DNA of 23,025 nt from positions 1 to 23,025 of the IMG/VR virus record IMGVR_UViG_3300035681_001387; one strand, 5' to 3'. This document shows positions 16,369 through 21,395 of this stretch, in pieces. Numbering within the stretch: position 1 is the first letter of the stretch; each line of letters opens with the position of its first letter. Source of the stretch: a virus. The notes under the pieces are model-generated. The model was not told the DNA's origin, ran no database searches, and saw only the letters and a list, made by a program, of their open reading frames with translations. A program made the translations under genes and the position numbers.

Positions 16369-16793
16369 TGAGCGCCCTCCGCAGCGTCCCGCCACCGCCC
16401 GATCTCCGGGAGCGTCTCGACTCCGCTGAGAACGCGGTGGCGGATGCGCTTGTGGAGATGCAGGAATCGAACGCCAAGCTCGAAGACAAGATCGCCGCGC
16501 TCACCGCGGAAAACGCCCAGCTCCGCGCCGCGCTCACCGCGGAAAACGCCCAGCTTCGCGCTGACCACGACCGGGAAATGGCTCGCGCGTGGAAAGCGTG
16601 GGGCTGGCAAACGACGCTGCTGGCGCTCGCCGCCATCGCAGCAAATATCATCGCGGCAAACGTATGGAGGCTCGACAAACGTGACCGATATTCAACTCCT
16701 CATCACGTGGGCGCAGGCCCATCCGCTCCAGGCGTGCGGCGCGGTGCTAGCGCTGGCGCTGATGGCGCTGGCCCAGGTGAGGCTCACCCGTGA
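16368..16793 (+). CDS. Coiled-coil protein with C-terminal transmembrane segment, lysis region
   Basis: A 141-residue product. Residues of about 12-75 are a strong coiled coil containing a duplicated 11-residue unit (AALTAENAQLR twice). Residues 80-100 (WQTTLLALAAIAANIIAANVW) are a transmembrane helix, followed by RLDKRDR. This order, coil then membrane anchor, is the reverse of a usual inner-membrane spanin, so a holin-like, antiholin or membrane-anchored accessory role is possible. The frame has no stop when the next gene starts at 16681. It continues for about 37 residues of low-information sequence overlapping that gene by 113 bp, and this tail may be of little importance. Confidence 0.65.
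   Translation: MSALRSVPPPPDLRERLDSAENAVADALVEMQESNAKLEDKIAALTAENAQLRAALTAENAQLRADHDREMARAWKAWGWQTTLLALAAIAANIIAANVWRLDKRDRYSTPHHVGAGPSAPGVRRGASAGADGAGPGEAHP
16494..16559 (+). repeat. 33-bp tandem duplication inside the coiled-coil gene
   Basis: Two adjacent 33-bp units (16494-16526 and 16527-16559) differ at one base (CTC versus CTT). Each encodes AALTAENAQLR, so the coil is lengthened by exactly 11 residues in frame. The near identity points to a recent duplication. Confidence 0.9.
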
Positions 16794-16983
16794 CCAGGCG
16801 CTGCGGTGGCCTCGCCTCGCGGCGCTGATCGTCGTGGCCCACAAGGTCGCGCCGGTGCTCCGGGGACTGCTGAAGCCGCTCGCGGGCGTTGGCTCTGCAA
16901 AGGTCGCCCTGGAGGTGGTCGACCTGATTTTCCCCTCGACGCCCAGCAGCAACCCTCTCCCTCCGTCCAAAGAGGCACCATGA
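16681..16983 (+). CDS. Small membrane protein, holin candidate
   Basis: A 100-residue product from GTG 16681, with GGAGG ten bases upstream. A transmembrane helix covers about residues 14-33 (PLQACGAVLALALMALAQV). A second, weaker hydrophobic segment covers about 44-64 (PRLAALIVVAHKVAPVLRGLL), and the end is Pro/Ser-rich and charged. Size, one or two membrane helices and place just before spanin-like and endolysin genes fit a holin, which forms the hole that starts lysis. No named holin family is recognised. Its stop overlaps the next start as ATGA (16980-16983). Confidence 0.65.
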   Translation: MTDIQLLITWAQAHPLQACGAVLALALMALAQVRLTRDQALRWPRLAALIVVAHKVAPVLRGLLKPLAGVGSAKVALEVVDLIFPSTPSSNPLPPSKEAP

Positions 16984-17324
16984 AGCACCTCGATTTCTTC
17001 GTCTGGTTTTTCGTCGGCTGCGCCTGGTGGTCGTGCAAGCCGCTGCCTTCTGCCTCGCCGGAGCCCAACCCCGACCCGGCGGCGCGGCTGGCGGAGGTCA
17101 TCGAGCGCGTAGAGCGCGTGGCTCCGGTGGCGCTGGCTGCGTGTAGCCTCGCCGCGGAGGACAAGAGGCCCGCGTGCGAGGAGGCGGCGCACGTGCTCGC
17201 CGCCGCGGCTGCGGAGGGGCGGGCGGTGCTCAAGACCCTCGACCGCTGCCGCGAGGAGCAAGACCAGGAGTGCGGGGCCCTCGCCATCGAGCGGGCGGCC
17301 GAGCTGGTCCGGGTGCTCCGGTGA
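16980..17324 (+). CDS. Cys-rich exported protein or lipoprotein, spanin-like candidate
   Basis: A 114-residue product from ATG 16980. The first 20 residues (MKHLDFFVWFFVGCAWWSC) form a signal-like hydrophobic segment; FVGC with C14 is a possible but not ideal lipobox. After a Pro/Ser-rich linker (22-33) comes an Ala/Glu-rich helical part with four cysteines, C55, C66, C90 and C98, spaced to form two disulfide-bonded pairs in the periplasm. A small outer-membrane lipoprotein in the lysis cassette would suit an o-spanin, but a helical rather than Pro-rich body makes this tentative. The stop overlaps the next start as GTGA. Confidence 0.6.
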   Translation: MKHLDFFVWFFVGCAWWSCKPLPSASPEPNPDPAARLAEVIERVERVAPVALAACSLAAEDKRPACEEAAHVLAAAAAEGRAVLKTLDRCREEQDQECGALAIERAAELVRVLR

Positions 17325-17410
17325 GCCGCGACCGGGCCACGGCCATCGTGCTGTGCCTCGCCGGGCTAGCCCTGGCGGGGCTGGCCTTGCGCGTCTGGAG
17401 GCTCCTGTGA
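17321..17410 (+). CDS. 29-residue single-helix membrane peptide
   Basis: A micro-gene, GTG 17321 to TGA 17408-17410, overlapping both neighbours by GTGA. The peptide is VSRDRATAIVLC followed by LAGLALAGLALRVWRLL: a basic start, one membrane-spanning helix with small-residue LAG repeats, and a basic end. Being bracketed by two coupled junctions in the lysis cassette supports real translation. It could be a pinholin-like or antiholin peptide; function is not shown. Confidence 0.6.
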   Translation: MSRDRATAIVLCLAGLALAGLALRVWRLL

Positions 17411-18051
17411 GCGCAGACGCCATCGGCCTCGCGGCTCACCGCCTCGTGGGGCTGTCGTGGGGCGACGAGGCCACCCGGCGCGACTACTCGCGGCTCCTGG
17501 CGCCGTGGGATAGCGAGGAGCGGGCGGTGCTCATGGCCTCGGAGCAATCCTCGTGTGCCCTCGTCGTCGCGGCGATCCTGCTCATCGCGGAGGTCGACGG
17601 GCTCGTGAGAGGGTGGCGCGGCAAGATCGCCTGCGATCCCCTGCGCGAGCCACGCTGGCAGCGGTACGACAGCGTGGCCTACCTGGAGCAGCTCGCGCGG
17701 CAGCGCGGCGTCTACAAGGGCGCCGGCAAGGAGCGCCCCGACCTCCGCCCCGGTACGTGGTGGACGGTCGGGAGCGGCAAGGGGGACGAGCACGTCGAGG
17801 TGGTCGTGGAGGTCGATGGCGAGGACATCGTGTGCGTCGGGGGCGGCAAGCTGGACCCGCGCAACCCCAGGCCGGGGGCGAAGGGCTGCACCCGCGTCGC
17901 CCTCGGGAGGCACCGGCTCACCCAGGCGCACGGGCGGTGGATCCTCTCGGGGCGCCCCCTGCTCTACACGGCGGACGCGACGGAGCTACCCTGCCTCCAG
18001 GTGGGCGAGCGCAAGGGGATGCCCTGGGCGGCCATCGGGGTGAAGCCGTGA
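17407..18051 (+). CDS. Putative Cys/His hydrolase-like protein (NlpC/P60- or CHAP-like) in the lysis cassette
   Basis: A 214-residue product from GTG 17407, coupled to the micro-gene. What is seen: S48-S49-C50 at the start of a hydrophobic helix (CALVVAAILLIAEVDG), and later GDEHVEVVVEVDGEDIVCVGGG with H129 on a beta hairpin followed by acidic residues (D137, D140). The order Cys on a helix, His on a strand, then an acidic residue, together with a barrel-like GTWWTVG...HVEVVV segment, resembles papain-fold cell-wall peptidases. It sits directly before a GH24 lysozyme. A peptidoglycan amidase or endopeptidase is a reasonable guess; the match is structural in style and not a clear family motif. 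Confidence 0.55.
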   Translation: MSADAIGLAAHRLVGLSWGDEATRRDYSRLLAPWDSEERAVLMASEQSSCALVVAAILLIAEVDGLVRGWRGKIACDPLREPRWQRYDSVAYLEQLARQRGVYKGAGKERPDLRPGTWWTVGSGKGDEHVEVVVEVDGEDIVCVGGGKLDPRNPRPGAKGCTRVALGRHRLTQAHGRWILSGRPLLYTADATELPCLQVGERKGMPWAAIGVKP

Positions 18052-18803
18052 GCCGCGCCGTCCTCGCCCCGGAGGTGCTCGATCACTGGATCCGCCACAC
18101 GGAGCGGTACGAGGGCAGGATCCCGTGGATGTACCTCGACATCCGGGGCCTCGTCACCATCGGCGCCGGCGTGCTCGTGGACCCCGTGGAGCTCGCCATG
18201 CGGCTCCCCCTCCAGCTCGACGGACGCCAGGCCTCCCCGAGTGAGATCGCCGCCGAGTGGCGCGCGCTGAAGGCCCGTCCCTCGCTCGCCCAGCAGGGCG
18301 CCGCCGCTGCGGGCAGGGTGGCCCGGCTGCGCCTCACCGGAGCCGACCTCGACGCCCTCACGTGGGCGCGGCTGGACTCGACGGTGAGGGCGCTGGTGAG
18401 GCGGTGGCCTGGCCTCCCCGGGTGGCCCTGGCAGGCGCAGCTTGCCGTCTGCTCCTGGGCCTGGGCGGTGGGCGCGGCGGCGCAGGGATGGCCTCGATTC
18501 GAGGCGGCCTTGCACGCCCAGGACTGGACCACCGCGGCCGAGCAGTGCCGGATCCGCGACGAGGACAACCCGGGGGTCACCCCGCGCAACGCGGAGAATC
18601 GACGGCTCTTCCTGGAGGCCGCCGCGGGGGCCACGACGGTGCCGCCCCCGGAGGATCGCCCGTCGAGTCCCCCGGTCGTGATCGTGGACGATGAGGCGCC
18701 GGCGACCGACCGGCTCCCTGTGGGCGAGGTCGCGGCGCTGGTGGCAGAGACCGGGGACCAGCTCGCCCGGGAGCTGCTCGCCGAGGGGTCCCGGCGGCGC
18801 TGA
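18048..18803 (+). CDS. Endolysin, T4-type lysozyme (GH24)
   Basis: A 251-residue muramidase that cleaves the glycan strands of peptidoglycan at lysis. The catalytic core matches T4 lysozyme with the same spacing: E22-G23-x5-Y29-x-D31 and then G34-x2-T37-I-G39-x-G41. E22, D31 and T37 correspond to T4 E11, D20 and T26. The usual His after GxG is Val42 here. Near residue 185, NPGVTPRNAENRRLF corresponds to the conserved end of the GH24 fold. The last 60 residues are a Pro-rich linker plus a helix (VGEVAALVAETGDQLARELL), perhaps a regulatory or partner-binding tail. No signal peptide is visible, so export would need a holin. The GTG overlaps the previous stop. It is the last gene of the late operon. 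Confidence 0.88.
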   Translation: MSRAVLAPEVLDHWIRHTERYEGRIPWMYLDIRGLVTIGAGVLVDPVELAMRLPLQLDGRQASPSEIAAEWRALKARPSLAQQGAAAAGRVARLRLTGADLDALTWARLDSTVRALVRRWPGLPGWPWQAQLAVCSWAWAVGAAAQGWPRFEAALHAQDWTTAAEQCRIRDEDNPGVTPRNAENRRLFLEAAAGATTVPPPEDRPSSPPVVIVDDEAPATDRLPVGEVAALVAETGDQLARELLAEGSRRR

Positions 18804-18811
18804 GACTCGAC

Positions 18812-18855
18812 GGGACCGCGGTCCCGATCCCGGTCCCGATAGGGCCCCCGGGGGC
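18812..18855. terminator. Palindromes between convergent operons, possible bidirectional terminator
   Basis: GGGACCG-CGGTCCC (18812-18825) and GCCCCC-GGGGGC (18844-18855) are perfect palindromes just after the lysozyme stop, where the late operon meets the oppositely oriented integrase operon. Neither has a T-run, so a classical intrinsic terminator is not supported. They may equally be part of the left attP arm. Confidence 0.3.
18819..18842 (+). repeat. Left attP arm repeat (two copies of CGGTCCCGAT)
   Basis: CGGTCCCGAT occurs at 18819-18828 and 18831-18840, 12 bp apart, followed by AG. The same 24-bp arrangement with one base changed is found at 19031-19054, on the other side of the tRNA-like core and in the same orientation. 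Paired repeats that flank a core are what is expected of arm-type integrase or accessory-factor sites. Confidence 0.65.
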
Positions 18856-18907
18856 ACATCCTGGCGTGACGTACCCCGCGGTTTAGCGGCCTTTCCGTAC
18901 CTGTGGA

Positions 18908-18960
18908 GGATTTAGGTTCCGACGCCTCACGGCGTGTGGGTTCAAGTCCCTCCTTGCGCA
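18908..18960 (+). other. attP: attP core: 3' part of a tRNA-Leu(UAG) gene
   Basis: The segment reads as a class II tRNA from position 29 to the discriminator. It has GGA, loop TTTAGGT with anticodon TAG (18913-18915) and TCC, then a long variable arm CGCC-TCAC-GGCG (18923-18934). The T-arm is GTGGG-TTCAAGT-CCCTC (18936-18952, one T-T mismatch), followed by acceptor 3' strand CTTGCGC and A73 (18960). Bases 5' of 18908 no longer pair with the 3' anticodon strand, and no D-arm or 5' acceptor strand is present. It is therefore a 3' fragment that would restore a host tRNA-Leu gene on integration, a common design for tyrosine recombinases. CCA is not encoded (CAA follows). Confidence 0.85.
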
Positions 18961-20162
18961 CAAGTCCTGAATATTACAGGGCAATCCCCTCCCCTCCCGG
19001 GCCCTCGACAGGGGGGCCCTCCGGGGGTTCCGGTCCCGATTCCGGTCCCGATAGCCTTCCCCCCGCAGGCGCCGTCGAGGGCAGGGCACCGGGCTGGCGG
19101 GTCCAGCGCCAGGAGCGCGGCGCGGGCCCCTTCCGCCTGCGGGTGGAGGTAGTGATCGGTGGTGCCGGCGCTCCGGTGCCCGGCCAGGAGCTGGAGCCCT
19201 CCCCTCGTGGCCCCCGCATCGCTGAGGTGGGTGAGGCGCGCATGCCGAAGGTCGTAGGGACAGACCCGCGAGGCCCGGTCCGCGTCGAGGCCGCTCGCCT
19301 TCCCTGCGATCCTGAAGAGCTTGTCCATCCGGTACCGCCCCCAGAGCGGGCCCTCCCCGAGCGGGGCGTGCTCTTCGAGCAGCTCCACAGCGCGGCGGCT
19401 CAGCGGCACCGCCCGGCCCATCTGAGCCTTGTCTTGGTCGTCGCCGATCACCAGCTCGCGGCGTCCTCGATCCCAGGCCCGGGGGCGGACCAGCCGGGCG
19501 ACGGTCGCGGGGCGCAGGCCCGTCTCGTACAGGAACTCGGCGTAGGCTCGCACGGGGTACAGGCTCCCCCCGCGCACCGGGCGAGGGCTCCAGGGGGGCA
19601 GCGCCGCCAGCAGCCGGGCGACCTCCTCGGGGCTCAGGGGCACCGGGCGGCGGTCTCGCTGGCGGGTGCCGGCGGCACGGGCGGGGAGGGAGAGCGCGGG
19701 CACCTCGGCGAGCAGCTCCTGGTCAAGGCACCAGCGGAGGAAGCCCGACAGCGCGGACTTTTCTTTCCGCGCGGTCTTGCGGCTCACCTCCCCCAGGCGA
19801 TCCCGGAGGTAGGCACGGAGCGCCGAGGAGGTCAGGTCCGCGAGGCGCTCCCACCGCGCGAGCCAGCGCCGGGCGTAGCCGAGGTACGTCGCGCGGGTCT
19901 TCGGGTCGAGCCCCCCGGGGCCTTCGAGGCTGGCGAGCCAGGATGCACACAGCTCCGGGAGCGGAGCGGCGACGGTGGCTACGCTGCGCGGGTGCCGGCG
20001 CCCTTCGACGACCTCGGCGTACACCCTCGGGGCGGCGCGCTCAGCTTCGCCAGGATCGCCCGTGCGGAGGGAGACCTTGTGACGGTGCCCCTCGTGGCGG
20101 AACCTGACGAAGAAGACGCCGTCTTGCTGGACGATTTGGAATCCTCGCGGCTTTCGAGCCAT
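18942..20162 (-). CDS. int: Tyrosine recombinase, phage integrase
   Basis: A 406-residue site-specific recombinase. The N-terminal arm-binding part (MARKPRGFQIVQQDGVFFVRFRHEGHRHKV) is followed by a SAM-like core-binding domain (about 70-155) and the catalytic domain (about 175-345). The catalytic residues visible are R217 (GLRP), K245, R306 in PYDLRH (Tyr303 replaces the usual first His), H329 in AGHRS and the nucleophile Y338 in HYLHP. It would catalyse integration at tRNA-Leu and, with an excisionase, excision. About 50 residues after 355 are Gly/Pro-rich, including IGTGIGTGT encoded by the attP arm repeats. The TGA stop (18942-18944) lies in the T-loop of the tRNA remnant. It is the last gene of the minus-strand operon; its start lies within the HTH gene. 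Confidence 0.93.
   Translation of the reverse strand: MARKPRGFQIVQQDGVFFVRFRHEGHRHKVSLRTGDPGEAERAAPRVYAEVVEGRRHPRSVATVAAPLPELCASWLASLEGPGGLDPKTRATYLGYARRWLARWERLADLTSSALRAYLRDRLGEVSRKTARKEKSALSGFLRWCLDQELLAEVPALSLPARAAGTRQRDRRPVPLSPEEVARLLAALPPWSPRPVRGGSLYPVRAYAEFLYETGLRPATVARLVRPRAWDRGRRELVIGDDQDKAQMGRAVPLSRRAVELLEEHAPLGEGPLWGRYRMDKLFRIAGKASGLDADRASRVCPYDLRHARLTHLSDAGATRGGLQLLAGHRSAGTTDHYLHPQAEGARAALLALDPPARCPALDGACGGKAIGTGIGTGTPGGPPCRGPGRGGDCPVIFRTCAQGGT
19031..19054 (+). repeat. Right attP arm repeat, inside the integrase gene
   Basis: CGGTCCCGAT at 19031-19040 and 19043-19052, followed by AG, repeats the left-arm element (18819-18842) with 23 of 24 bases identical and the same 12-bp period. 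On the minus strand it encodes the integrase tail IGTGIGTG. A GGGCCC-plus-G-run segment lies beside each arm as well (18842-18854 and 19014-19027). Confidence 0.65.
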
Positions 20163-20305
20163 TCGAGCAGCTTCTTTCGGTGGTAGAGCGGGCTCCCCGA
20201 GAGGCGCTCTGGTGGGAAGTGGGGGTCAATCTTCCGGAGCACGGTGCGCTCCGAGCAGTGGAGCAGGGCGGCAACCTGCTCGCGGGTGAGGTAGAGGGGC
20301 TCCAT
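19979..20305 (-). CDS. Excisionase-like helix-turn-helix protein
   Basis: The 108-residue product begins with a typical excisionase/MerR-type DNA-binding domain: LYLTREQVAALLHCSERTVLRKI (helix-turn-helix, about 4-26), a wing (PERLSGSPLYHRK) and the closing helix KKLLEWLESRE with the usual Trp. Directly upstream of an integrase gene, this is most likely the recombination directionality factor (Xis), with or without a repressor role. The frame continues for about 55 Ser/Arg/Pro-rich residues, overlapping the integrase start by 184 bp; this tail looks like the shadow of the integrase frame and may not be folded. ATG 20305 is the only plausible start before the domain, though its ribosome binding site is weak. 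Confidence 0.75.
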   Translation of the reverse strand: MEPLYLTREQVAALLHCSERTVLRKIDPHFPPERLSGSPLYHRKKLLEWLESREDSKSSSKTASSSSGSATRGTVTRSPSARAILAKLSAPPRGCTPRSSKGAGTRAA

Positions 20306-20369
20306 ACCGCCACAGCCCCCGGGCTCCGGTTCTCCGGGGCGACGGGGGCGCGGTGGACAGGGCGAGGGG

Positions 20370-20465
20370 CTACCGCCTCTCCCTCCCGGAGACGGCGAGG
20401 CTGCTACCGACCGCCAGCGCCAGGAGGGCGAGGCCGGCCAGCATTTCGAGGATGCCTTGGGTCAC
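20370..20465 (-). CDS. 31-residue single-helix membrane peptide
   Basis: A micro-gene from GTG 20465-20463, overlapping the stop of the upstream gene as GTGA (20462-20465), to TAG 20372-20370. The peptide is VTQGILEML, then AGLALLALAVGSSLAV and a basic SGRERR end: one membrane helix with a positively charged, probably cytoplasmic, C-terminus. Coupling to the upstream gene and clean codon use support it. It might be a small membrane effector of an early operon, such as a superinfection-exclusion or toxin-like peptide, but no family is recognised. The 64 bases that follow (20306-20369) hold no recognisable gene or signal. Confidence 0.55.
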   Translation of the reverse strand: MTQGILEMLAGLALLALAVGSSLAVSGRERR

Positions 20466-20833
20466 GGTGTCACCCCGCCCGGTAGCGTCGTCAGACTGGC
20501 CACAGCGCGCAGCACCTCGGCCCACGGCCTATCGGTCGTGGTGCCCGTGTGGCAGGCGTCGCAGGCGTCGCGCTTGGCTGCGTGGTCCACCACCGTGGCA
20601 ACGGCGCCGCACGCACACGACGGGCACCGGGCTAGCATTTCCAGGACGGCGAGGTGCAACGCGCGATAGTCCCGGACGGCGGCGCTCATGGCGTCTTCTG
20701 CCTCGGCGAGAGAGTATCCGCGCTCCTGGTTGAGTACGATGCGCTGCAATCGGGTCGTGGCGTCGGGGTCCACGGGGAGCCGTCCGCGGAGGTCGGCGAT
20801 GGCGGCGCGTGACAGGATGAGGCGACGGATCAC
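20462..20833 (-). CDS. Small helical protein with a Cys-cluster zinc-binding motif
   Basis: A 123-residue product from GTG 20833, with AGGAAGGAG upstream and a GTGA overlap with the previous stop. The first 65 residues are helical (SRAAIADLRGRL, TTRLQRIVLNQERGYSLAEAEDAMS). Residues 70-95 hold C70-x2-C73-x-C75-G ... C91-x2-C94-H95, a likely zinc-binding knuckle pair. The end (PWAEVLRAVASLTTLPG) is helical. The function is unknown; it belongs to a run of Cys-cluster proteins. Earlier in-frame starts lie in sequence that is only the out-of-frame reading of its neighbours. Confidence 0.7.
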   Translation of the reverse strand: MIRRLILSRAAIADLRGRLPVDPDATTRLQRIVLNQERGYSLAEAEDAMSAAVRDYRALHLAVLEMLARCPSCACGAVATVVDHAAKRDACDACHTGTTTDRPWAEVLRAVASLTTLPGGVTP

Positions 20834-21036
20834 GGCTCCGCTCCTTCCTCGTGGCAGGTAGGGCAGCGGTCGCACGCGATGCCCTCGACCACATCCCGGT
20901 AGACCACGGCGACCCGGGCCCCGCAGGCGTCGCAGATCGGCGTGGGGTCCGGAGCCGCGTCGCGCTCGCGGAGGTAGGCGGCCTCCAGGGGGCGAGGGTG
21001 CTGAGGGCGCCAGGGGGAGCGGGCGGTGCGGGTCAT
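20830..21036 (-). CDS. Small zinc-ribbon-like protein
   Basis: A 68-residue product. ATG 21036 overlaps the DndE-like gene's stop (ATGA) and follows a strong GGGAGGAAG. The N-terminal half is basic (RTARSPWRPQHPRP). The C-terminal half has C35-x2-C38-G ... C55-x2-C58-x2-C61-H62, the layout of a zinc ribbon (ICDACGARVAV...ACDRCPTCH). Short proteins like this can act as nucleic-acid-binding or protein-inhibiting early phage factors; nothing here shows which. Confidence 0.7.
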   Translation of the reverse strand: MTRTARSPWRPQHPRPLEAAYLRERDAAPDPTPICDACGARVAVVYRDVVEGIACDRCPTCHEEGAEP

Positions 21037-21395
21037 GACTTCCTCCCGGCGACCAGCGAGAGGAGGCCCGCGGGGCTGAGGCCACGCTCCCCTCGCAAGA
21101 GTCCGATCCCCCGGTGGAGGTGTGCGCGCAGCGCCTGCGGCGCGGCGTCGCCGTGGCGCTCCACGATGCACGCCCAGTAGAGCGGGGCGTAGCGCCCGCC
21201 GAGGGTGGCCCAGGTGATCTCCAGGCCATCGCCGGGGAGCTGGTGCGTCGGCGGGTCGGAGGGCACCGCCAGCGAGAGGGCGAGGGCCCAGCGGCAGGGA
21301 GCGGCGAAGGTGGGGAGGCGGGTCTTCGTCCGGATCCACAGGAGCCAGGTGCGCTCCTCGGCGGACAGGCGGAGGGTGGTGGGTGGCGCGATCAC
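21033..21395 (-). CDS. DndE-like protein (DNA phosphorothioation system family)
   Basis: A 120-residue product from GTG 21395 (GTGA overlap, GGGAGG upstream). It follows the family pattern of DndE. It starts with LRLS (8-11) and a long first helix ending in K24-T25 (the 'K.RT' position). C34-R35-x-ALALSL follows, then D56-G57-L58-E59-I-T-W-x-T-L-G-G (the 'D..GLEi...tL.G' signature), a helix with ALYW-like packing (PLYWACIVERHG), and AHLHRGIGLL (92-101, the 'aHl.RG' signature). DndE is a small protein of the DNA backbone sulfur-modification system; the E. coli protein was reported to bind nicked double-stranded DNA. No dndA, B, C or D gene is visible here, so it is solitary. The family call is from motif memory. 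Confidence 0.72.
   Translation of the reverse strand: MIAPPTTLRLSAEERTWLLWIRTKTRLPTFAAPCRWALALSLAVPSDPPTHQLPGDGLEITWATLGGRYAPLYWACIVERHGDAAPQALRAHLHRGIGLLRGERGLSPAGLLSLVAGRKS

Noticed and set aside
18812-18855. Classical Rho-independent terminator
   Set aside because: Palindromes are present but without loop or U-tract; kept only as a low-confidence terminator or attP-arm element.
18908-18963. Functional tRNA gene
   Set aside because: No 5' acceptor strand or D-arm exists and bases 27-28 do not pair; it is only the 3' fragment used as att core.
20180-20733. Plus-strand open frames over the integration operon
   Set aside because: They run opposite to a chain of coupled minus-strand genes, have Arg/Pro-rich content and no ribosome binding sites.
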